From contig JAEYPH010000036.1 of the NCBI GenBank assembly GCA_023410875.1, forward strand, positions 1 through 64,000: DNA of 64,000 bases, in the 5' to 3' direction. Position 1 is the first letter of the stretch, and every line of letters begins with the position of its first letter. A program made the translations under genes and the position numbers. The notes under the pieces were generated by a model. That model was not told where the DNA came from. It searched no databases and saw only the letters and a list, made by a program, of their open reading frames with translations. This document shows positions 1 through 6,910 of this stretch, piece after piece. Source of the DNA: Bacillota bacterium (GTDB lineage Bacteria; Bacillota; Clostridia; Christensenellales; UMGS416).

Positions 1-405
1 CCCCTTGGCCTTGATCTCTCCAATGGCTGCATCCGGCGAGTATCCCTCTTGTCCGATTCGCCTCTCCAAATGCCGTACCAATTTGTGGTCTCGCCCTACT
101 TTCAATCCCCGCCCTTTGTTTGCTGCGCTCCTTTCCGCTTTCCGCTGCCCCACATCTGCCGCATATACCTGCTCGTCCAGGTATTCCTTTACATTCGGGT
201 TCCGGCTCCACTTCGGGTTCTCTCGCCGGTGGACTACGCTTCCTCGCTTGATCTCTCGTTCTATCGTCCGTCTATCCCTGCCTAGTTGCTCCGCGATCTC
301 CCTCGGCTTATGTCCTGCTGTCACCAATGCTTCTATTTCGTATCGGTCTTTTTCCTTCAGTTGCTTCCAATTTGTTCTCTCTGTGTTATGATTGTCTTGA
401 CCCAC
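1..405 (-). mobile_element. IS30-family transposase, N-terminal part (runs off window edge)
   Basis: Reading the minus strand from a GTG at 405 gives 135 codons without a stop to the window edge. The start has GGAGGTG about 7 nt upstream. The product begins MGQDNHNTERTNWKQLKEKD and continues with EIEALVTAGHKPREIAEQLG followed by RDRRTIEREIKRG, the helix-turn-helix typical of IS30-type transposases, then a basic linker. The DDE catalytic domain would lie outside the window, so whether the element is intact cannot be judged. The element end is probably within about 60-80 nt to the right, but no inverted repeat can be confirmed because the other end is missing. Confidence 0.8.
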
Positions 406-600
406 CTTGCGCCACCTCCGTTGCTTTGTTGTCTTGCAACTTCAGTGTAACGGTTTCTTGACCTTGGTGGGCCTTTTTATTTCCTCTCTGGGCATTTCAT
501 TTTACAACTTGCCTTGCGCCAGCTTGTGCTGCGAGTGATCGGAGGATTGGAGGAAGATCATCTATAAACTTCAAAAGGAAGAAATTACACCTGAATGCAG

Positions 601-632
601 CAACGCCCTCTCCCGGCTGGGAGAGGGCGTTG
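601..632 (-). terminator. Perfect 12-bp hairpin after lipoprotein gene
   Basis: CAACGCCCTCTC (601-612) pairs perfectly with GAGAGGGCGTTG (621-632) around an 8-nt loop. It lies just downstream of the minus-strand lipoprotein gene. The U-tract on the minus strand is weak, so it may work as an mRNA 3' stabiliser as well as a terminator. The rest of the gap between the IS30 fragment and this gene shows no gene. Confidence 0.55.
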
Positions 633-650
633 CTCGCGGATACAGCTCCG

Positions 651-1298
651 TCATTTCCCGAAGCTGATGGAATCCATGATTGCCTGGAGCTCATCCAACT
701 CGGTATCCTCTAAATACGTCAACGTAAAAAGGATCGCGTAGTTGTTCTTCAACGTGGATACCAGCTGCTGCCGGATCTCCACCCCCGAATAATCCAGCAC
801 AGCGTCTACAATGGCAAACTCTGCACCGGAGATGGTCTTGGTTTGGATGTCGCTGAAAGTGTATCCATCCATTGTTGACTGCATATTCTTTAGTGCAGCT
901 TCCGCGTAATCGCTGCTTGTTTTAATGACCAGACTTGTGAGGCTCAGGTTTTCACACACTACATTGAGATTAGGGTTGAAGCCTTCAGCATAATCAAGCG
1001 GGTGCTTTGAAGCATAGGCAAGATAAAGCGTCTTGGCTTCAGCCAGCTTCAGTTTTTTTTCCGTTTCTTTATCATCAGAGCCTATTTCGTCCACTCCGGC
1101 TTGGAAGATTTGCTTCATTTCCTCCTTGCTGCTGATCGTCCAGTCTGCAGGCACAGTGAAGCTCATATTGAAGAAGTCGTTGGAATAGGTTGCGCCGTCA
1201 AACGCCCCTGTCGTGATCGATTTGGCCGGCCCGCAGCCTGCCAGCGTCATAATCAGTAAAGTGATTATGAACGCGATCAGAATCCGTTTTTGCTTCAT
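651..1298 (-). CDS. Hypothetical lipoprotein
   Basis: A 215-residue product with a classic lipoprotein signal: basic MKQKR, a hydrophobic stretch and lipobox LAGC with the acylated Cys near residue 22. The mature part contains a segment resembling PsbP/DUF1795-like folds (YSNDFFNMSFTVPADWTISS), which in that group often means a small mixed beta-sheet domain on the outer face of the membrane; this assignment is tentative. It is monocistronic, with a hairpin downstream and AT-rich DNA upstream. No catalytic motif is visible, so no function is proposed beyond a membrane-anchored extracytoplasmic protein. Confidence 0.75.
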   Translation of the reverse strand: MKQKRILIAFIITLLIMTLAGCGPAKSITTGAFDGATYSNDFFNMSFTVPADWTISSKEEMKQIFQAGVDEIGSDDKETEKKLKLAEAKTLYLAYASKHPLDYAEGFNPNLNVVCENLSLTSLVIKTSSDYAEAALKNMQSTMDGYTFSDIQTKTISGAEFAIVDAVLDYSGVEIRQQLVSTLKNNYAILFTLTYLEDTELDELQAIMDSISFGK

Positions 1299-1495
1299 AC
1301 ATACGCTCCTGTCTATATGGCATTATATAATTGGTATTATGTAATATTTGGACGAAAGCCATAATAATTTATACATTTTATTGCCATTGTGTCAAGGGAT
1401 GAACACGTAATTCTCTATTCTTGATGACCTGTGACATGCCCGAGGCTAAACACCTTTCTGTGTGCATAGGTATAGAGATGAAGGGGGCATGATAC

Positions 1496-2728
1496 ATGTT
1501 GGGCAGTGCGGTCATCGTTGTGGCGGAGCTGGGCGTCGGCAGACGCTTGCTGAGCATAGACAAGGGGCATCAACTGGTGGTGCGGGGCGGGGCAGACGCG
1601 CCGGTCGTCGTGGAGAGCCGGCCGGTGACGGACTTCGCCGCGGCAGTGGACCTGCAGGGCTGCCTGCACATCGTGGCATGGCTGCTCAGCCGCCACCTGA
1701 TGTACTATACATCCACCGACGGCGCGTCCTTCTCCCGCAGCACGCTGCTGAGCGGCGACGGGCAGTTGCGCATCAAGGAGCCCATGATCTGGGCGGACAA
1801 GGCCGCCGCCGTGGCCTATCTGGCCGAGACGGAGACCACCGACACGCTGGTGTGCTACCGGGCGTCCGGCGGCAATTGGGAAGGCCGGCGGCTCTCGGAG
1901 GTGTCACTGCCTGACCGGCTGCTGCCGCTGCAGTTCGAGGGCGGGCCGGGGCTGTCGGTGATTTACAGCATATTCAGCCGCGGGCAGACCACAGTGAGCG
2001 CCCGTTCGGTGGACGGCGGCGCGCCGGAGACCATCGCGACATCCGCCGACGGCATCAGCGATTTTTGCGCTGTGACGACTGCCGGCGTGCGCCATGTGTG
2101 CTGGATGTCCAACGGGTATCTGTTTGCCGACGGTCAGGTGCTCTCCCAGGAGCCGTGGCAGCAATCCAACCCCTATCTGAAGTGGGACGGCGGCGCGCTG
2201 CAGTGCCTTTGGATGGAAAGCGGCCGCCTGTGCGGCGCCACGCTGGGCCGCCAGCGCCAGAGGCTGCAGAGCGTGGAGATCCGCAACCCGCTGCCCTGCC
2301 GGCTGGCGCTGCCGGGCGAGCTGCGCCGCGCCATTGTGGATGGCGCCACATTGCACGAGCTGTTGCTGAGCCCGCAGGAGCCGGAGCGAGGCGGGCAGTC
2401 AGCCGCCATGCCGGTGTCGCCCAGGGGGGCTGGCGCTGCTGCGCCCACGTTGACCGAGGTCGTGCGCAATCAGGCCAGCTACATGACCCGCTTGCAGGAG
2501 AGCGTGAGCGCCTTGGAACGCAACGTGTTACGACTGACCAGCGACGTAAACCGCCTCAGCCGCGAGGTGGCGGCGCTGCTGCGGGCGGACCGCACCCAGC
2601 GCGCGGCGACCGCCGCCGTGCAGCAGAGCGAACCGGATGCTCCTGCCCAAGTCCCGGCAATCGAACCGGCGCAAGAGCCGCCGGAGCCGTCAGGATCACC
2701 TCTGGAGGATGCACCGGCCACGGAATGA
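1496..2728 (+). CDS. Hypothetical protein with repeat-rich N-terminal region and C-terminal coiled coil
   Basis: A 410-residue protein. ATG at 1496 follows AAGGGGG with an 8-nt gap. The first ~300 residues are a run of short hydrophobic/aromatic beta-like blocks (for example LHIVAWLLSRHLMYYTSTDG, then VAYLAETETTDTLVCYR, then GLSVIYSIFSRGQTTVSARS), suggestive of a beta-propeller, but no family is recognised. Residues ~325-365 form a heptad coiled coil (MTRLQESVSALERNVLRLTS and onward), followed by a Pro/Ala/Glu-rich disordered tail. There is no signal peptide or membrane segment, so it is probably cytoplasmic. A strong terminator follows, so it is likely a single-gene unit. Function unknown. 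Confidence 0.7.
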   Translation: MLGSAVIVVAELGVGRRLLSIDKGHQLVVRGGADAPVVVESRPVTDFAAAVDLQGCLHIVAWLLSRHLMYYTSTDGASFSRSTLLSGDGQLRIKEPMIWADKAAAVAYLAETETTDTLVCYRASGGNWEGRRLSEVSLPDRLLPLQFEGGPGLSVIYSIFSRGQTTVSARSVDGGAPETIATSADGISDFCAVTTAGVRHVCWMSNGYLFADGQVLSQEPWQQSNPYLKWDGGALQCLWMESGRLCGATLGRQRQRLQSVEIRNPLPCRLALPGELRRAIVDGATLHELLLSPQEPERGGQSAAMPVSPRGAGAAAPTLTEVVRNQASYMTRLQESVSALERNVLRLTSDVNRLSREVAALLRADRTQRAATAAVQQSEPDAPAQVPAIEPAQEPPEPSGSPLEDAPATE

Positions 2729-2740
2729 CAGAATGTAAAC

Positions 2741-2774
2741 GAAAAAGTGCCGCTGACCGGAGCGGCGCTTTTTC
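2741..2774 (+). terminator. Intrinsic terminator
   Basis: GAAAAAGTGCCGCT (2741-2754) pairs with AGCGGCGCTTTTTC (2761-2774), 14 bp with one G-U pair. The A-tract and T-tract flanks make it usable in both directions. It ends the unit beginning at 1496. Confidence 0.85.
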
Positions 2775-2863
2775 GTATTGGATTTTTCCGGTGACACAAT
2801 TGTCATAAAATACCATATATCGTACATGATTGACATCATTACAACATATTTACACAACACCAA

Positions 2864-2892
2864 TTGACAAAATACGGGTTCAACTGTAAGAT
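2864..2892 (+). promoter_or_regulatory. Promoter of the CAP-domain gene, apparently leaderless
   Basis: TTGACA (2864-2869), a 17-nt spacer, then TAAGAT (2887-2892). Only six bases separate the -10 element from the ATG at 2899, which places the expected transcription start at the start codon itself. No Shine-Dalgarno site is present. Confidence 0.65.
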
Positions 2893-2898
2893 CTACAC

Positions 2899-4023
2899 AT
2901 GTTTACATGCAAAAAAACCAATGCAACTTGTGGGCGCCTGGCGCTCTCCTTGCTGTTGGCGGTGACGTTGGTCTTGATCCTGGGCACTGTGCCCGCGGTT
3001 GCCGCTACCTCCATCACCTTTACCGCCACACCCACTTTATCCGGCACGGCGGTTCTTTCCCCCGGCGGCACCGACCGCATGGTGTTCCGCTACGACTATA
3101 CGCTGCCAACAGCCGGTCAGGTCACGATAGACATCAAGGTCGGCACGGTGTGGAAGGCCATCTCCAGGGTCACCCAAACCACACCCGGTACCAAGACTTC
3201 TGTGTGGAACGGCGCAGTAGGCGGCAAAACACTGGCCGTGGGCACCTATCAGGCCCGGCTTACGATGCCCAATGGAAGCAAGACCATCCAGATCAAGATT
3301 CTCCCCAAACCCACAGCCACGCTGGTCAGCATACAGCCCACGGCTTTCACGGCCAACGGCAGCGCTACCACGCTGATCACCGCCCGCTGGACCCAGTTGT
3401 GCGATGTGCGCATCGACGTGCTCAACGCCTTGGGGGCGCAGGTGCGCAACCTTTACAGCGTCAAAAACCGCGCCGCCAGCACGACACAGGTGTTTTGGAA
3501 CGGTCGCAGCGACAAGGGGACGCTGGTGGGCGCTGGCACCTACACGGTACGCCTGATGTGTGGCGGAGCAGCGCCGGTCTATCAAAAGGTCACCGTGCGC
3601 ACCCAGACCGCAGCGCCTGCCACCGCTACAGCCGCCGCAGAGCAGCAGAGCCGTCTCGTCGCGCTGGTCAACAGCGCCCGGAAAGCCAACGGATTGAGCG
3701 CGCTCACCGTGAGCAGCTCTCTTACCGCCGGGGCCCTCAAGCACAGCAAGGACATGGCGGCCAACAACTATCTCTCACATGTCTCCCCGACTTATGGCAC
3801 CATGGCGGTGCGCATGAAGGCCGCCAACATCTCCTATTGGTGTGCCGGCGAGAATGTGGCCAGAACCAGCAGTGCCGATCGCGCCCATGAGCTGTTCATG
3901 GCTTCCTCCGGTCACCGCGCCAACATCCTCAAGCCCGAGTACACCCACATCGGCGTGGCCTTCGTGTGGAGCACAACAGCCGGGCAATACTACATTACCG
4001 AGTGGTTTGCGGATTTCCAGTAA
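2899..4023 (+). CDS. Secreted CAP/SCP-domain protein (YkwD-like) with FlgD-type Ig-like repeats
   Basis: A 374-residue exported protein. Residues 1-36 form a signal peptide ending near VAA. Two Ig-like domains of FlgD type follow (about 45-130 and 140-235; note VWNGAVGGKTLAVGTYQARL and VFWNGRSDKGTLVGAGTYTV). After a TA-rich linker comes a C-terminal CAP domain (about 250-374) with the family signatures LVNSARKANGL, LSHVSPTYG, AGENVA and SSGHRANILKPEYTHIGVAF. In this family the conserved His and Glu residues line a cavity; enzymatic function is unproven. It is probably secreted or wall-associated. Translation probably starts from a leaderless transcript, because a -10 element lies 6 nt upstream and no ribosome site is seen. 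Confidence 0.88.
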   Translation: MFTCKKTNATCGRLALSLLLAVTLVLILGTVPAVAATSITFTATPTLSGTAVLSPGGTDRMVFRYDYTLPTAGQVTIDIKVGTVWKAISRVTQTTPGTKTSVWNGAVGGKTLAVGTYQARLTMPNGSKTIQIKILPKPTATLVSIQPTAFTANGSATTLITARWTQLCDVRIDVLNALGAQVRNLYSVKNRAASTTQVFWNGRSDKGTLVGAGTYTVRLMCGGAAPVYQKVTVRTQTAAPATATAAAEQQSRLVALVNSARKANGLSALTVSSSLTAGALKHSKDMAANNYLSHVSPTYGTMAVRMKAANISYWCAGENVARTSSADRAHELFMASSGHRANILKPEYTHIGVAFVWSTTAGQYYITEWFADFQ

Positions 4024-4028
4024 TTGAA

Positions 4029-5030
4029 CTACAAACGCATCTGATGGATATAGGGAACAAAGCCCACGCTCTTCCAGAATGCCATGCCCACGGGGTTGCA
4101 GTGGAGCACATCCAATGTTACACGGCCGTATTCATCCAAATACCCTGACTTGATTGCCAGGAAAGCAGCCTTTCCAAGCCCCAGCGCTCTGTGCTGGGGC
4201 TTTAGCATGTATTGGCGCACATACACGCCGCCGGTCTGCGGGAGGTACAGGCAGTAGCCGGCAGCCTCCGCGTTCACCTCTATGATGACGGCACGATATT
4301 CCCCGAGCAGGAAGCCGTTCATGCGCTGGATCAACTGTTCCAGATTCATCGAGTTGTCGCTGCCCTCATCCAGGATCAGCTGTAGATTCATCTGGGCCAG
4401 CATCGGCGCATCCTCCGCTGTGGCGGCGCGCAGCGTGAAAGGCGGCGTTGCCCGCGGCGCAAGCGCCCGCAGGCCGGCCTCATAGGCCCGGCGCAGCGCA
4501 TCCTGGGGCAGGTTGGCGGGGGAGGAGATGCCCTCGGCATGCACCCGTGCGCCGCAGTGGATGCCCAGATGGCCGAAGAAGTGCTGCATCGTGTCCAGCA
4601 GGGCGTGGTTCTCCGCCGCGTTGCGGCCGGCGCGCACGGCGATGGCGATGCCCGCCTTGCCCTGGGGGAAGGCGCTGCCGCCGGGCCTGGTGTCGCACAG
4701 GGGCAGGCAGCGGTCTATGAAGGCCTTCATCTGAGCCGTCACATCGCCCCAATAGGAGGGGCTGCCCACAGCCACCACGTCGGCCTGGGCCAGCTTGCGC
4801 AGTAGAGCAGCCATATCGTCGCGCTGGGCGCAGGGCCCTTCGTCGCAGGCGTTGCAGCCCAGGCATGGCCGGATGCGCAGCGCGCCCAGATGCACGGTCT
4901 CCGGCAGGATGCCGGCGTCGGCCAGGCCTCGGGCCGTCTCGGCCAGCAGCGCTGCGGTGCTGCCCCGGGGGTTGGGGCTGGCGCACAGCAGCAGTGCGCG
5001 CTTCATGGGGCGGGTTTGCTCCTCGCTCAT
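4029..5030 (-). CDS. Flavodoxin-fold NAD(P)H-dependent FMN reductase fused to GNAT acetyltransferase
   Basis: A 333-residue two-domain protein. Start ATG at 5030 overlaps the stop of the upstream WYL gene (ATGA), so the longer open frame upstream is not used. Residues ~8-200 are an iron-sulfur-flavoprotein/FMN-reductase fold: LLLCASPNPRGSTAALL (phosphate loop), CLGCNACDEGPCAQRDDM and VGSPSYWGDVTAQMKAFIDR. Residues ~205-333 are a GNAT domain: FTLRAATAEDAPMLAQMNLQ, QYMLKPQHRALGLGKAAF (acetyl-CoA loop) and CNPVGMAFWKSVGFVPY. The fusion implies one polypeptide combining a flavin redox module with an acyltransferase; the substrate is unknown. It is the last gene of a three-gene unit with AAC(3) and a WYL regulator. 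Confidence 0.85.
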   Translation of the reverse strand: MSEEQTRPMKRALLLCASPNPRGSTAALLAETARGLADAGILPETVHLGALRIRPCLGCNACDEGPCAQRDDMAALLRKLAQADVVAVGSPSYWGDVTAQMKAFIDRCLPLCDTRPGGSAFPQGKAGIAIAVRAGRNAAENHALLDTMQHFFGHLGIHCGARVHAEGISSPANLPQDALRRAYEAGLRALAPRATPPFTLRAATAEDAPMLAQMNLQLILDEGSDNSMNLEQLIQRMNGFLLGEYRAVIIEVNAEAAGYCLYLPQTGGVYVRQYMLKPQHRALGLGKAAFLAIKSGYLDEYGRVTLDVLHCNPVGMAFWKSVGFVPYIHQMRL

Positions 5031-5977
5031 GGCTCTGTCTCCTCGCTGTCTTGCGGATGGTAATTCTCCCAGGTTTGGCGCGCCAGCTCCGCGACGCGCC
5101 GGCGCAGGTCGGGCGGCTCCAGCACCGTGAGCGCCGGGCCCAGGCCCAGCAAAAAGGAATACAGCCACTGGTTGTCCGGCCAGGCGGCCCGCACGACCAG
5201 GCAATCCTCCTGCCGCTGTATGGCAGCCTCGCCGAACCACTCGATGGCGACGCTCTCCATGGCCGTGTCGATGCGCAGCAGCATGTCCAGCGCGGCTTGC
5301 TCACCGCCGCGATCCCAGGGCAGTTCGTCCAGGTTCACGCTCAAGGGCTGGAACGTCGCGTCCAGCACCTGTGAACGGCTCATGCGGTGCAGCTTGAACA
5401 GCCGGAAATCCTGCCGCTGCGGGCACCACGCGTATAGATACCAGTTCTGCCCCTTGAGCACCACGGTGTAGGGCTGTACCGTGCGCTGGGTGCGCGCGCC
5501 GTGGGAATCGATGTAGTCGAAGCGCACCTCCCGATGGGCGCCGACAGCCTCTCGCAGCGAGCGCACCAACGCCAGCAGGGCCCCGCCGCCCCAGGGAGTC
5601 AGGTCCAGATATACCTCGCGGGACTTGGCGTCCGCCGCGGCGAAATGGCGCTCGGGCAGCACGCCGCGCAGCTTTTCGCCCAGCACCGTTAGCCGGGTGT
5701 CGCTCAGCGTGGCGCTCAAGGAGCGCATGGCCGTCAGCAGCGCGGCCATGTCGTCCTGGCTCAGCAGGCCGCGCTCCAGGCGGAAGCCCTCGGCGATGCC
5801 TATGCCGCCGCCGCTGCCCTGAAAAGTTACAATGGGGATGCCGGCTTGGTTGATGGCCTCGATGTCCCGCAGGATCGTGCGCGGCGATACTTCGAAGAGC
5901 TCCGCCAGTTCCCGGGCTTGCACCCGCTGGCGGCGCAGCAGCACCAGCACGATGGACAGCAGCCGGTCAACCTTCAT
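5027..5977 (-). CDS. WYL-domain transcriptional regulator (DeoR-type HTH)
   Basis: A 316-residue regulator. The N-terminus MKVDRLLSIVLVLLRRQRVQ leads into a winged HTH (ELAELFEVSPRTILRDIEAI), and the C-terminal half carries a WYL domain (VVLKGQNWYLYAWCPQRQDF) and the WCX tail (ALTVLEPPDLRRRVAELARQ). WYL proteins sense small ligands or nucleic acid and control adjacent genes. ATG at 5977 lies inside the end of the upstream AAC(3) gene (11-nt overlap), and the stop overlaps the next ATG by ATGA. It is therefore cotranscribed and probably autoregulates this three-gene unit. Confidence 0.9.
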   Translation of the reverse strand: MKVDRLLSIVLVLLRRQRVQARELAELFEVSPRTILRDIEAINQAGIPIVTFQGSGGGIGIAEGFRLERGLLSQDDMAALLTAMRSLSATLSDTRLTVLGEKLRGVLPERHFAAADAKSREVYLDLTPWGGGALLALVRSLREAVGAHREVRFDYIDSHGARTQRTVQPYTVVLKGQNWYLYAWCPQRQDFRLFKLHRMSRSQVLDATFQPLSVNLDELPWDRGGEQAALDMLLRIDTAMESVAIEWFGEAAIQRQEDCLVVRAAWPDNQWLYSFLLGLGPALTVLEPPDLRRRVAELARQTWENYHPQDSEETEP

Positions 5978-6779
5978 GGGCGTGCTCCCGCAGCCAGCGC
6001 ACGGCAAAATCCACCAGCGGCCGCATGCGCAGCAGCCGGCATTGTGCCCGCGCCACGGTAGCCAGCGTGACACCGCCGGTCGCCTCGAAGGCCTCGCCGA
6101 TGGCCTGGAAGGGATCGTCGTCGAAGTCGATGTCGTCATACCACCGCCACACGCGACGGCCGTCCTGCGTCACCGGCGCGCCCTCGCGCACCGCCGGGCG
6201 CACGCTGGCACGATACTCGGCCAGATGCAGCGACGTGCAGTGGCCGTAATCGCTGCCCAGCAGCAGCACCCAGCCGTCCAGCTCATACAGCCGCCCCAGG
6301 GGAGAGTTTTCACCCAGGCTGAAGTCGATCTCGTGTCCTTGGGTCAGCCCCTCCGACTGGGCGCCCCAGGCGCAGAAGCTGACCGCCGGGTGCGCCGAGC
6401 GTCGCACGCCGGGGAAGGTGCGAAACAGCTCCGGCACGATGCCGATGCCGCGGGTGGGCGTGATCTGCGGGTCGTAGGCCGGCATTGTGTCGCGTATTGT
6501 CTGCTGCCAAGCTGGCGGCACCGGAGGGTTGCACCACTTGGCCGGGTCGCTCAAGTCGCCGCTGTGGGCGGGCATCATCAGCGTGCCCTGGGGCCCTGCG
6601 GCGTCCATGAGCGCCTGTATCAGCGCCACGGCGCCGCCGCACACCCAGCCCAGGCTGGAAAGCCTTGTATGCACCAGTACCGTTTGGCCCGGCAGGCCCA
6701 TGCGGAGAAGCTCCTGCGCCAGCGATTGCCGCGTAGCGGGGGATGCGGTGTTTTCAATCAGCTCATGTTCTCTGGACAT
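5967..6779 (-). CDS. AAC(3)-family antibiotic N-acetyltransferase homolog
   Basis: A 270-residue protein starting MSREHELIENTASPATRQSL at an ATG preceded by AAAGAGGT. It matches the Antibiotic_NAT/AAC(3) fold, a non-GNAT acetyl-CoA transferase: MGLPGQTVLVHTRLSSLGWV, ALMDAAGPQGTLMMPAHSGD, FPGVRRSAHPAVSFCAWG and LLLGSDYGHCTSLHLAEYRA. The 'RRSxHPxxSFxAxG' and 'THxxTSxHLAE'-like motifs are present, although the usual GxxHxxxTxLH site reads GSDYGHCTSLH. Chromosomal members can acetylate aminoglycosides or unrelated substrates, so resistance should not be assumed. It heads a unit with a WYL regulator and a flavin/GNAT fusion. Confidence 0.87.
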   Translation of the reverse strand: MSREHELIENTASPATRQSLAQELLRMGLPGQTVLVHTRLSSLGWVCGGAVALIQALMDAAGPQGTLMMPAHSGDLSDPAKWCNPPVPPAWQQTIRDTMPAYDPQITPTRGIGIVPELFRTFPGVRRSAHPAVSFCAWGAQSEGLTQGHEIDFSLGENSPLGRLYELDGWVLLLGSDYGHCTSLHLAEYRASVRPAVREGAPVTQDGRRVWRWYDDIDFDDDPFQAIGEAFEATGGVTLATVARAQCRLLRMRPLVDFAVRWLREHAHEG

Positions 6780-6850
6780 GGTTACCTCTTTCGTTTTGCA
6801 TTCATTATACAGAATACAAAACAACATGCAAACCAACAACATGCAAAGGA

Positions 6851-6880
6851 AACCGCCGCAAGCTTGTGCTTACGGCGGTT
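6851..6880 (-). terminator. Terminator of the opp operon
   Basis: AACCGCCGCAAG (6851-6862) pairs with CTTACGGCGGTT (6869-6880) with one G-U type mismatch. Read on the minus strand, it follows the oppA stop and runs into a moderately T-rich stretch. It separates the opp operon from the AAC(3) unit. Confidence 0.7.
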
Positions 6881-6910
6881 CTGTGCGTTGGGATTGGTTT
6901 TGGCTTTGCC

